Below, in pieces: positions 10,138 through 20,160 of a stretch of DNA of 64,000 nucleotides (position 1 is its first letter; every line of letters starts with the position of its first letter). The notes beneath the pieces were generated by a model. That model searched no databases. It was not told the origin of the DNA and saw only the letters and a list, made by a program, of their open reading frames with translations. The stretch lies in assembly GCA_013076295.1 (NCBI GenBank), contig RQOL01000374.1:1902475-1966474 (forward strand), written 5' to 3'. The position numbers were made by a program, and so were the translations under genes. The stretch comes from Sanderia malayensis (taxonomy: Eukaryota; Cnidaria; Scyphozoa; Semaeostomeae; Pelagiidae).

Positions 10138-11027
10138 CTACCTTCTTCTTTTGCCTTTTGCAAGATCCCATTGATATGACAGCGAAGCAGATTTGATTTC
10201 GTCAGTCACCTCAAAGTTCTTATATTGCGTCATAGTTTCTGATTTGTAGAACAGAAGAGAAGGGTACCGTACAAGCATCTTCCAATCCTTATTTTCAGCC
10301 TTCAAATACTTTCTCACTAGTAACACTGCACTTCGTTGTACTTGGACTTTCTTTGAAACCATCTGGTCAATGTAGATGTGGACTGTTTGGCCATTGATTT
10401 GATAGGGGTGCTCTTGAAGAATTTTTGGTGCAGCATCTAGAATTTCTGAGGGGTCTGACCATCTGAGGAACTCCACGAAGATGGGCCTAGGCTAGGCCTA
10501 TCATTAGAGGCAGATTTCCTGGCTGCTCGATGGGCTCGTTCAATTTCTACATCAGCAAAATTAAGATGTGATTCAATAAAGTTAGAAATAAGACTTTTGC
10601 AATTTACCCAGGTATCTTTACCCTCAGCGGCTTCGGGAAAGCCATGGAAAACTAGGGTTTTGCGCAAATGTCGATTTCTCAAGTCATCGAGGGTGGCTTC
10701 TAGGTGTTCAATTTTGGTTTCTTTTGACAATAAATCGCTTTCAAGCTCTTCAAATTTTGAGGAATGGTCATCAATGTCACTTCTCATTTGCTCTTTTTGC
10801 TCCTCAAGCAGGGTAATCTTCGTTTCAGAAGCTTTAATTCGAATATCAATTGATTTGATTTGACTACCAAGCCTGGATTCCAGAGAGGCCATTTCACTTT
10901 TGAAGCCAGTTATGATAGACAACTCCAGCCTCTCCAAGCATGGCATTAGCCAGGCTGGCGGCTCTTCATTTACATTACCTCCCTCTGTAGATTCTTTCTC
11001 AGACTTTTTAGATTTTGGAGGCATCTT
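10138..11027 (-). pseudogene. LINE-A ORF1 (coiled-coil RNA-binding protein), one frameshift
   Basis: Starts at ATG 11,027 (MPPKSKKSEKES). A long heptad-rich coiled coil covers roughly residues 30-120, followed by an RRM-like segment (RKTLVFHGFPEA...WVNCKSLISNFIE) and a basic C-terminus ending GKRRR. This is the L1-ORF1/transposase-22 type of protein, which trimerises and coats LINE RNA. The reading frame breaks near 10,490, where CCTAG is present twice in tandem; with a single copy the DRPRPIFVEFLRW-type continuation would be in frame. The ORF1 stop is about 110 bp before ORF2. Confidence 0.8.
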
Positions 11028-11400
11028 TTGGTGGTTGATTTGAGAGATTCGAGATCTCAAAAAAACTAAAAATCAACGGGCCTAAAGTCCAGCATGGAGC
11101 AGATTTTATACGTCCAACGTTAACATCAGCAACAACCGATAAAAATATGTTATCAATTATTATATGTTCCTTCTCACAAGAGCCTGAAAAGACTGTTGCC
11201 GAAAGGTCTACAGCTATTGATAAGATGAAATATTTTTAGCGTTTGGGGCCTTGTTGGGACAGGGGTATCAATTTCAATCACTATATTGAGTTTCTTCACT
11301 GCATGAAGAAACTTTGCCCTCCACTGTTAGTAAGCATATCTATACCTTGTAGTGGGGTTACCAGTACGTTTCAAACCAATGATTAAATTTTGTTTTTTTC

Positions 11401-12191
11401 TTTCAGATCGTTGATGAAAAAGTCCTGCAAGAGCTGCTTTATATTCATCAAGTGTTAACAACCTTGCAATTCGCTGAATTCGAGCAAAACCTCTTCTTTG
11501 ACATTGGTCACACCATTGTCAGCTTTACTCACCCATCTTGTCCATGCCTGTTCTCTGTGGAAGTCGCATAAATAGACAAAGCAGTCTTCAAAAACTTCTT
11601 CCAATGCATTGATTTCTTTCTCGTCAAAATCAGTCATGAAAAAAGATGGCTTCCAATCTGCATTCCAGTCCGCTAGCACGTTCAATCCTTCTGCAATGCT
11701 TTCTGTCGTCTCCTGTTCACACATAAAGGCGCCAACAACCTGATAATCGACATTTGTTTTCACACAGACAAAAAAGAGTGGAATAGCGTACTTTGTTGTC
11801 TTGTATGTGGCATCAAGCAGACAAATCTTCCCATACCGTCGAAGAAGTTTCTGGTGATACTCCGTTTGACAAACAAATAAGAAGTTCTGAATATCCAATT
11901 TCATTCGATAGTAGAATTTCTCATCTGGCTTCTCTGTTTTCCATCGCGATATCACGATATCATCGTTTCAAGGTTCTTCTGATCATCCTTTGAATGCATC
12001 TGTTTCTGTGTTGCAATGTACATATGATCTGCTACTGATTTAGATGTTGGATGATACCGCTGATTGTTTAAGTTGTCCATAGCACTGGGTTTGTTTTGTT
12101 TGTTTGTTTTGTTTGTTTTCACAAAGGCATTTATATGACGCTGCATGTCATGCACTTCTGTAACTCCACCAGCAACCTGCTCGTTTATCAC
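11401..12191 (-). pseudogene. MULE transposase DDE exon (partner of the SWIM/Ulp1 exons)
   Basis: Encodes the catalytic core of a Mutator-like transposase: KFYYRMKLDIQNFLFVCQTE, then CLLDATYKTTKYAIPLFFVC (first Asp), VGAFMCEQETTESIAEGL, FFMTDFDEKEINALEEVF (second Asp) and FVYLCDFHREQAWTRWV (CxxH block). It then continues in another frame through LTLDEYKAALAGLF. Two lesions are clear. TGATATCG is directly duplicated at about 11,944-11,959 and breaks the frame between the N-terminal segment (12,191-11,952) and the core. A one-base shift near 11,470 separates the core from its C-terminal helix. Same strand and order as the SWIM exon (6.2 kb) and Ulp1 exon (4.9 kb), so I treat them as one gene split by LINE-A. 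Confidence 0.82.
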
Positions 12192-12762
12192 AGAGATAAG
12201 GGATTTATCTAAGGGTTGAAGAATACCGGCGTCCTACAACATGGAAAAGATCAAGGGTTAGATTATATAGGCTATATAACATATTAGAGAAGACAGAACT
12301 TCTATGGCTTTGCTGACAATAATTCTATCCACAAACTTTTTGATTCAATTAAATATTACTTTTCCTATTGGATGGTTTGTATGCTGCTCATCTTCAGGCA
12401 AGACAATTGAGAATTGTTTTACTGTCTTTGTTGGCTTGGGTTGCCCTTAGAGCTGTGGATTTAGCTTCTCTTCTGTACTTTGTATCAAAATGAAATTAAA
12501 GATAGAATATAGATGTAGCATTTGAATTTGTCATCTTCTGAAAATATGAGGTTGGAATGATGTTGTTAAGACATTTAAGTGTACTTTTCCAAAGGAAGAT
12601 AGTTTCAAGTGCAGTTGAATTGAACCTTAAAATCTGGAAACCATATCTCTTCTTGTACTTCAATTTGAGCTCTGCAACCAAATTTTTTTGTCTCCTGAAC
12701 ACACACTTGTTTTTTCTTGTAGTCATGAAGTTTTTTCTGGAGTTGTAATAGATGAATGAATG
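12192..12762. other. No gene recognised
   Basis: AT-rich. Open frames at 12,496-12,765 on both strands have no recognisable domain and look like chance overlaps. Confidence 0.4.
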
Positions 12763-13891
12763 CACTAGTCAATTGAAATCACGGCACCCCCACCCCCGGG
12801 ACATAGCGGGGAAGTTAACATTTGGGTAATGTTACTTCCCCGCTTTTTCTCCCGCTATCAGGGGTACACTGGCTGTTAAATTCCCCGCCCTACATTCCAC
12901 GGGTATTTTAGAAATTTCATTATTCAAAAGGCCTGCATTCAAAAACTTTTGAAGAAAACTCGCCAAATAATCGAAACTAAACTTTTGAAGACAACTAACC
13001 AAGTAATCGAAACTGAAGTCATTAGCTTTCATCGAAAAAAACTTCTCCATGGTAGAAAGAATAAGTACGGGAAAGAATAAAACAAATTCAAAAACGATTC
13101 AGAGACATAAAACCTTAAATAAAATCGAGAACAAAACCGAACAACTGAAACGCTAAGCAAAAAATTATAACTGAAACATCGAAAGAAAGCTAACACTGCT
13201 GGCTCCGGGCTTTTTCGGTCTTCACGGGACTCACTTAAGGGTACCTGTCGAAAAACAAATAAGAGGCACAATGTGCTCCTGACTAAAGTTTGGTCGTAAA
13301 CGTTTGGCAAATAAACTTTTGTTAACTTATTAACTTTTGTCTATAAACTACATCTTTGACATAACCATCGACTCTTCGGGGCATTTTTGAGTCCGACACA
13401 TGAAACCATTTAATTTTGCATTCAGTGTTGTCACAGGCTAGCATCAAAATCATTTTTAAACTTGATGATTCTGCGATGTACTTTTCCTTGATCTTCAGGT
13501 TCAACAAGAACTTCAATTTCTCCAACCACATCGTCGCTTATTTGTAATTGAGTATCTTGTTTTTCATCTATGTAGACAAAAATTCAGAACGCTTAAAAAT
13601 GAATGCAAAAATTTGATACAGCATATTTGGTATAGCCTAACAGGTCTGCCCGTCAGAAAGGGGGAGCTGGGGGCTTCAGCACCCCTAATAATCACCAAAA
13701 CAATGGTTTTACGTCACCAAAAATGATGTCACATAGTTTTTTTTATTAGACAGCCCCCCAATAAACATTTCTTTCCGACGGTCCTGCCTAAGCATAATGG
13801 TCTGACAACTTTTTGGCTGGCCTATTCGTTATTTTGCTGAAATTTTTAAAAAATACAGAAAATTCTCAGTCACAAAGTTCTTCTTACATTA

Positions 13892-14865
13892 TCTAATATT
13901 ACTATTCTGCGATGTCACGTGATGACGCATTTTCCTTGCCAAAAACAATAGATTCGACCCGAAACAATAGGTCGAACGCCCAAAAACAATGGGCCGAAAC
14001 GGCGAACCGTGTAATCACAAAGGCTTTTTTGTACGTGGGTATATGGCAATGAAATTCACACTGAGTGTTTCGTTTATTAATTTAACCAGGGTAATGGATT
14101 TTGTTTTTCGATTTTCTCCCTAATTATTGAATTATTCCACTAATTATTCTGCTAATTGTGCTATCACGAAAAAACTACGGTTTACGCTGACGAAACTTCC
14201 AAATTCGCGTAGCGAATTCCAAATTCGAACAAAGCGTTCGCTGTTCACGTGACGCGTCTCGCTTTTTGCTGCAAGTTGATTGGCTCTTTTTGCCCGACCC
14301 ACGTGGTAGGCCTAATGTAAACAAGCCCAAAGTTTTAATGAACAAATTATGATAAGGGATTATCAGGCGAGCGCAGCGAGCTAACCTATTGTACGTGGGG
14401 TTCAAAGAGGCATGAGCATAAGCGAATGCAGCGCACGAAGTGCGCCAACCACAGGCGAGCGCAGCGAGCTAACCCATTGTACGTGGGGTTCAAAGAGACA
14501 TGAGCGTGAGCAAATTCAGCGCACGAAGTGCGCCAACCACAGGCGAGCGCAGCGAGCTAACCCATTGTATGTGGGGTTCAAAGAGGCATGAGCCTAAGCG
14601 AATGCAGCGCACGAAGTGCGCCAACCACAGGCGAGCGCAGCGAGCTAACCCATTGTATGTGGGGTTGAAAGGGGCATGAGCGTAAGCGAATGCAGCACAC
14701 GAAGTGCGCCAACCACAGGCGAGCGCAACGAGCTAACCCATTGTATGTGGGGTTCAAAGAGGCATGAGCGTAAGCGAATGCAGCGCACGAAGTGCGCCAA
14801 CCACATTAAGTTTTTTTCACTTGCCCCCCTCCGGGAAGCGAGCGAACGCGAGCGCCCCCGGCTAG
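13892..14865 (+). mobile_element. Nonautonomous Helitron, complete ends
   Basis: The 5' end TCTAATATTACTATTCTGCG is preceded by A. The 3' end has CCGGG...CCCGG followed directly by CTAG and a T (14,862-14,866). An A/T insertion site, TC start, 3' hairpin and CTRR end are Helitron hallmarks. The body carries repeated ACAATGGG/ACAATAGG motifs near the 5' end and a core of five 88-bp tandem units. It has no Rep or helicase, so it depends on an autonomous relative in trans. It is a rolling-circle element of the HINE kind, with minisatellite cores as known in bivalves and flies. Confidence 0.82.
14363..14806 (+). repeat. 88-bp tandem repeat in the Helitron core, five units
   Basis: Units start CAGGCGAGCGCAGCGAGCTA at 14,363, 14,452, 14,540, 14,628 and 14,716. 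Each contains the palindrome GCGCACGAAGTGCGCC and GTGGGGTTCAAAG. It is GC-rich against an AT-rich background. The same unit in diverged form recurs at 46.0, 51.1-52.1, 59.5-59.9 and 63.2-63.5 kb. Confidence 0.9.
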
Positions 14866-15320
14866 TCTTCATTATTCTAGTCAATCATTTTGTGAAACCG
14901 ATTCAAAATTGTCATAATAATAGCACACCGTCATAAATCATAATCACTTTTTCTCCCAAAATGTGCAACGTTTTAAGTTAAAGAAATTTAAATTCAACAT
15001 GAATGAATATGATTACATCTTACCCTTTTCTGTCTCTCTTTGGCTGCCATCATGATGCTGAACATGTGTGTGTGGATTCTGCTCTTGCTCCATGGTCTCT
15101 CTCACGCCAGACTAGTTTCCAGTCTCCCTTTACCGCGAAAAACGTTAAAACCACCACTAAATATCCCCGCAAAAATCCGATTTTGTTAATATCCCCGACC
15201 CCCCCCCCCCCCCCCCCCCGAGACAAATCGGCATTAAAAATGCGTTGTTCCATGGCACATTCCCCGTTAACTTCCCCGCATGCCCCGGGGTGGGGGTGCC
15301 GTGGTTTCGATTGACTAGTG

Positions 15321-15648
15321 CATAAAATCTATTGATTTTTTCAAAGCTTACAGGAATTGTACTTACATTATTATACATACTCTTTTTTCTTCAATCTTCA
15401 TTTTCATATTCTTGTCCCTATATACCCCATGTTAGCAATCATGAATCCTTTTGTTTATAATGAAATAAGGTATGCCATTGTCATTCCATTGGGTCTTATA
15501 ATTCTTATCAGGAGCATATTCTGCGCAAAATTGAAACAACACTTACACTATTGAATTCCTCCTTTCCACTTGATCTAATTAAATTATCTGGCTAAATCAG
15601 ATTTTTGTAAGATCTGTTTCATCAACTGAGGCAGTAAAACAAGATTAC
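15321..15648. other. No gene recognised
   Basis: AT-rich, no repeat or coding signal beyond a short plus-strand open frame of membrane-like composition (15,357-15,554) that I do not trust. Confidence 0.35.
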
Positions 15649-15822
15649 CTGTTCTCCCAAAATCTTTTCTTGTTGTTCTACATATGCAGAATTTGTTGTC
15701 TCAGCCTCAAAAGTGTCTATTATCCTATCAATAGTCTCAATGTTAGATGCATATCCATGAAATGGATTCTTTGATTTTTCTGAGAAGAGACATGACCAAG
15801 CATTTGCCGCATACAAGTTCAT
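15649..15822 (-). CDS. Candidate first coding exon, unknown protein
   Basis: The minus strand reads ATG at 15,822, preceded by an in-frame TGA. Fifty-eight codons of balanced composition (NLYAANAWSCLFSEKSKNPF...) end exactly at a consensus donor, GAACAG|GTAATC. Length, phase 0 and codon texture suggest a genuine first exon rather than noise. No domain is recognised, and I could not find the next exon downstream on the minus strand, because the neighbouring sequence is taken up by the TIR element. It could be a relic. Confidence 0.35.
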
Positions 15823-16228
15823 TATTATTCACTCTTCGCAGATATTTTATCATGCATTACATTATATACACTTTAAGAACTTACACAGAAGTAGCATTAT
15901 TATAGACTGTTTATCAGCTTATCAACCGACGCAAAAAGCCAATTTGTTGCAACTGAAGGCAAAGTCACGAGAGCAAACGTATGCACCATAAAACAAAATG
16001 TTTAATTTAAGTTTCTATGAATGAATGACAGTAAACGGGAGACAGGTGAAAATAATTGTCAACAAAAGGCACTTGGTGGTGGGGAATCATGAGCCATCTG
16101 ATGGGAAGTTTGCCCACTTAAGTTTGTATGTCAAAATTCTTCTGCAAGATTAGATAATATCCATTAACTTTCCTGCCGTTGATCATCATGACCTCTTTCT
16201 AATTTTATGAGGAGAGAGGCTGGGTGAG
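15823..16228. other. No gene recognised
   Basis: AT-rich spacer between the candidate exon and the SINE-like repeat. Nothing recognisable. Confidence 0.35.
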
Positions 16229-16345
16229 TTGGTTGTTACACGCAGACCGCACGCTGCTCATTTCTTTGTGGCCGCTCAAAAACAACCTTTCAGCATCAAT
16301 CATGTGACCTGGTTTCAACGGGTGGGATTTCGTGTTCACCGGATT
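16229..16345 (-). repeat. Dispersed SINE-like repeat, copy 2
   Basis: Inverted relative to the copy at 3507. Read on the minus strand it gives GTGAACACGAAATCCCACCC, AACCAGGTCACATGATTGAT and GAGCGGCCACAAAGAAATG. No clear A/B box or poly-A tail was recognised. Confidence 0.6.
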
Positions 16346-16512
16346 TCTCATGAGATTTCGGGAAGTAAGCAAGCAATGGTAGGTAGCAATGGTCCAAAAT
16401 GGAAAGCCAGCCAGCCTCAAAAATAGACTGACTCTTATGAAAAAGATCTGGCCTAAGTGACATAATATTGTCCATTTTCCACTCCCCTCAACAATCTTAA
16501 TACCAAAACACA

Positions 16513-16636
16513 TGTTTAATACTCACCTGTCTCAGGAAGTGGGCGTTCGTGCGTTAGCCCTTGAACTGCCTGAGCAAAACCTAGCCCTAAGGTTGGTGAT
16601 TGCCCAGGAAAACACTTTTCCCGCCAACGCACCTGT
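16513..16636. repeat. Split direct repeat B2
   Basis: Starts TTAATACTCACCTGTCTCAG and ends CACTTTTCCCGCCAA. Nearly identical to 16,936-17,048, with a few substitutions and small gaps. Confidence 0.85.
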
Positions 16637-16750
16637 CACCGCAGCGAAAAACTGCGGGATAAGGAAGGAAGAAAGAAAAGAAAAGGTGGAGTCGAGAAAA
16701 AAGGAAGAACGTAAAGAAAAAAAATAGAGGGAGGGAAAACCAGGGTGGGG

Positions 16751-16939
16751 ACGAAATTGTCAGCTGTAATTTTCAGGCGTGCAAACTGATCAGAATAATC
16801 TCAACGGATCTAGCAAGTTGATAGCAAGGTGTGACCCGCAGCGATAGTGCAAGTGGACAAACTACCGCCCTGCCCAGCAACAGTGACACTTCGCCCAGGT
16901 GGTATTAACTGCGGTTCAACCAGGTCTAACCAATATTTA
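16751..16939. repeat. Split direct repeat A2
   Basis: Runs from GACGAAATTGTCAGCTGTAA to CCAGGTCTAACCAATATTTAA. Matches 20,161-20,348 with a handful of differences by eye, and abuts copy B1. Confidence 0.85.
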
Positions 16940-17048
16940 ATACTCACCTGTCTCAGGAAGTGGGCGTTTGTGCATTAGCCTTGAACTGCCTGAGCAAAAC
17001 CTAGCCCTAAGGTCGGTGATTGCCCAGGAAAACACTTTTCCCGCCAAA
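16936..17048. repeat. Split direct repeat B1
   Basis: Second copy of the B repeat, beginning in the last bases of A2. The A2-B1 abutment at 16,936-16,939 is what makes the repeats split rather than simple LTRs. Confidence 0.85.
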
Positions 17049-17399
17049 GGACACGCCAGTGTACCCACCAATCACCGAAAGCTAATACTAAAATCCTAGG
17101 AAACCTAGTAAGAACGGGCTTCCCAAAAGGTATGGAACCCAAAAGGTAGAAGAAAAGGAAAGGCAGACAAGCAAAGAGCAATACAGAAGAAGAAGCCAAG
17201 AACAGAAATAAGGAGGACAAATGAAATCGCAAAACAGAAAACGTACGCAGGGGGCAAAAAACATAGCTCGAGAGCCAAGCCTAACCTAGATGCCGAATTA
17301 TTGCCCGAAGGCAACCGTGCGGCCAAAAAGCCTCGAACATTTCACAAGGGCAAAAGACGCAAGGCTTGAAGGCAACAGCGTGGCCCGGAGGCAAACAAG
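17049..17399. other. Interior of the DIRS-like element, no gene recognised
   Basis: Lies where the recombinase gene would be expected. Purine-rich on +, with no Arg-His-x-x-Arg-Tyr type motif seen in any frame I checked. From 17,281 it grades into the 87-bp minisatellite. Confidence 0.4.
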
Positions 17400-17962
17400 T
17401 GGCCTGAAGGCAAACAAATGGCCCGAAGACCAAACTTACCATTAGTATTATTATGATAATATACACATGGCACGAAGGCAAAAGCAAGGCCCGAAGGCAA
17501 ACAAATGGCCCGAAGACCAAACTTACCATTAGTATTATTATTATAATATATGCATGGCCCGAAGGCAAAAGCAAGGCCCGAAGGCAAACGAATGGCCCGA
17601 AGACCAAACTTACCATTAGTATTATTATTATAATATATGCATGGCCCGAAGGCAAAAGCAAGGCTCGAAGGCAAACGAATGGCCCGAAGACCAAACTTAC
17701 CATTAGTATTATTATGATACTATATGCATGGCCAGAAGGCAAAAGCAAGGCCCAAAGGCAGACAAATGGCCCAAAAAAACCAAACTTATCATTAGTTTTA
17801 TTATGACAATAGACGCATGGCCCGAAGGCAAAAACAAGGCCCGAAGGCAGACAAATGGTCTGAAGACCAAACTTACCATTAGTATTATTATGATACTATA
17901 CGCATGGCCCGAAGGCAAAATACATGGGACGCATACATCACAAAGGCTAGAAGTCAAAAGCA
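17400..17962. repeat. 87-bp minisatellite, about six units
   Basis: Units begin ATGGCCCGAAGGCAAAAGCA at 17,467, 17,554, 17,641, 17,728, 17,817 and 17,904. Period 87, with one unit of 89. Because 87 is a multiple of three, long open frames appear on both strands. They encode only the repeat and I reject them as genes. Each unit pairs a GGCCCGAAGGCAAA duplication with an AT-rich TTACCATTAGTATTATTATA block. Confidence 0.92.
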
Positions 17963-18022
17963 TGGCCCAAAGGCATTATAAGGCGCAAAAGCAGCAGCCA
18001 GAATGGAAGACATAGCAACCAC

Positions 18023-19106
18023 TCACGTTAATGAAGCAGATGTTACAGAAAGGCAGGGCGTGCTGTCCCATGAAGAAAAAAGGAATAAGATTTTACCGTT
18101 CGAGGCATGCACTAGCTTAAACCACCAAGCAGGATCATCCTGTGCCTGGATGGACAGCCGGACAAATGGATGCAATTCAGCTACCGTAGAGGCCCGGTCA
18201 ATCAAATGCCTAGCAACGGCCTACCAAGAACAATGGCTTGACAATAATGTTGAAGGCTGCCAATTAATGATAACAAGTCAAGCTTGGTACCAGATGTTCG
18301 TTGATCCCAAGCACTCAACTGTGCTCTGGTCTTAATAATCATCTCATCCGGTAAACGCAATTCTAAAGCTTCAGTATCGAACACACAGCCTAAATAAGTA
18401 ATAGAAGTCGAAGGCCCCCCGGTCTGATCGGCTTCGAGTGGAATACCCAAAAGTTTGTGAAGGGAAAAACCCTGATGCAAATTCCTCTCGCAAAGTGAAG
18501 ACACCGCTGGACCAGGCAGAAAGAAATCATCTAGGGAATGCTGAACATGCAGAATATGCGCTTCATGCCTGAAAATAAATTGTAAACTATCCGCAAACCG
18601 AGTAAAAATCCTTGGGGACGAACGCAAACCAAAAGGCAATGCTAAATCGATGAAAACACTTCCTTTCCAGCACAGACCCAGCAAATAGCGATGCTCTTGA
18701 CACACAGGCAACAGTCGATATGCCGTTGAGTATCGAACTTAGCTATTAGTGCCCCTTTTCCCAACTGCATAATAATAGAAATTGCTCCTGGGATACGGGC
18801 AGAAGAAACAGCAGCCTCAGATTGTGCGATCAAGTCATTCACGCTATGGGAATGTGGAAACGATAGATCAGTTGTCGGCCTGAACTTGCCTTGTGAAGAC
18901 TTTGGGATAACGCCAAAACGATGTAGGTGCAAATTAATTGTAGGAAGTTTTGGAAAATGGCCAGCTATCGAAACAAGCTTAAACTCATCCGCAAGATAAC
19001 GATCCATAATTGCAAGCTGAGTATAAGCTGACTGGCAATTGGGCATAGCTGGGCACACAGGGCCCAAGGTGACCCCGAGATTAAAGCCATATCGCAAACC
19101 GTGCAA
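18023..19106 (-). pseudogene. DIRS-type reverse transcriptase / RNase H, frameshifted and truncated
   Basis: First frame (19,106-18,720): SAYTQLAIMDRYLADEF, then INLHLHRFGVIPKSSQGKFR, TTDLSFPHSHSVNDLI and LGKGALIAKFDTQR. A one-base loss near 18,730 moves the frame to LLPVCQEHRYLLGLCWKG, VFIDLALPFGLRSSPRIF and HSLDDFFLPGP (the usual YLDD, here SLDD). Then come LGIPLEADQTGGPSTSITYLG and, after a shift near 18,203, RASTVAELHPFVRL and WWFKLVHASNGK (connection to RNase H). Both catalytic Asp of SLDD are kept. The RNase H start reads TSASLT where an Asp is usual, and coding then runs into the minisatellite. This enzyme copies the element's RNA. Confidence 0.83.
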
Positions 19107-20160
19107 AACATAATGCGCATCAATTTGCTAAGAAATACTGCCAAACGTAAAAATTGAATGGTGTAATAGTGACTGGAGCAGGCAAAAAACAAGGAGGAGA
19201 AAATCACAAAAATCGAGCTGACTATAAATAAAATCAAGGTCATATAGGGCCCATCAACAATCGCTTGAAACATGGCCAAGTCTGTGGAACCCAGCGTGTG
19301 GCGTAATGCAATTATCTAATTAATGCGTATCCGACTTGAAATGTTCCAAACTTTAGCAACAGGTCTCTTCTCATCAATTAAGACCTGTCAGCAACAAGAT
19401 TATCAGCAAATTAACATGTAACCATGTATATCATGGTCGCGCTCATTTTGTTTCATTCAAATATAAACTCATGCAAAAAACAACACGTTCAAAGAACATT
19501 GAAACTTCCATCAAAGTGGCTGGCTTTGGACGTATTGCAAACAACAAATTCAATGACGTGGAAGATAGTGATGAATTATATGAAGATTCTCGAGATCAGT
19601 ATTTTGAACAACAAGATTGTATACAGATTGTTGAACTGCCTGATTGCTGCAATCTGCATTTGATAGTTTTTTACGTTAAGCATGTTAGCAGCCACTGGCA
19701 CAAAGCTATGCATTCTGAGATCGCTACTTTGTTTGAGAATATAAACAAGGGAGAAACATAATATAAATTAGACCTAGCAATTTCTGATAACTTCTCTTCC
19801 TCGCCACAGGGGGCGAGGACTCAGAAGGGTGCTAACGACAAAATCTTAAGCAAAATTAAAAAGAACGTCCTCACCGATCCACGAGGAATGAAATTGCTTG
19901 TCGCTCCTTGAAGCTTGAAGCGATTAACTCTGACTGCAACACGCTCTCGACACTACCAAACTGAAGCCACGGGTTAACTAACGATTGATGGAAGGGCCTA
20001 ACCCGATCAACAAATGACTTTGCAATTTGGTGAGATCCAATTCACAAGGATCCGTGAATAAAAACTTGTACAGTCGAAATTCCAACACGGCGAACAAATC
20101 GTGTGACCAAAACACTGAGGAAATATCACCAATACACTGGACGTGATAAAAAACACGCAG
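19107..20160. other. 5' part of the DIRS-like element, no clear ORF
   Basis: Lies between A1 and the RT, where a GAG-like ORF would sit. Only short open frames are present (for example 19,471-19,761 on +, acidic, unrecognised). The sequence looks decayed. Confidence 0.4.

Larger units (their letters stand above)
6400..11095 (-). mobile_element. LINE-A: near full-length APE-type LINE, CR1/L2/Jockey group
   Basis: A minus-strand non-LTR retrotransposon with ORF1 (coiled coil plus RNA-binding region, about 11,027-10,138) and ORF2 (PHD-like finger, apurinic-type endonuclease, reverse transcriptase, about 10,027-6752). The 3' UTR follows the TAATAA stop at 6752. It contains a G13 run (6618-6630, reading C on +) and a GCTCTCT/AGAGAGC stem-loop, and may end at ATGAAC repeats near 6400. 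The 5' limit near 11,095 is approximate. ORF2 has about three frameshifts and ORF1 has one, so this copy is not autonomous, although its RT block is open. It sits between the SWIM and DDE exons of the MULE gene on the same strand. Target-site duplications were not identified. Confidence 0.85.
12763..15320. mobile_element. TIR element starting CACTAG, nonautonomous, with a nested Helitron
   Basis: The left end CACTAGTCAATTGAAATCAC, continuing into a GGCACCCCCACCCCCGGG stretch and GCGGGGAAGTTAAC (12,763-12,818), is matched inverted at 15,263-15,320. That gives terminal inverted repeats of about 55 bp with a few mismatches. The CACTA-like terminus suggests the CACTA (En/Spm) or Chapaev group, but no 2-4 bp target duplication is obvious and no transposase is visible inside. 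The interior holds weak open frames (12,832-13,531), a Helitron at 13,892-14,865 and a C run at about 15,198-15,219. Confidence 0.7.

Noticed and set aside
14175..14936. Open frames across the 88-bp repeats
   Set aside because: They translate tandem repeat units of the Helitron core; no start context or domain.
17281..17963. Several 83-155 codon open frames on both strands rich in LMVSLVFGPFVCLRALLLPS
   Set aside because: They are translations of the 87-bp minisatellite, in-phase only because 87 is a multiple of three.
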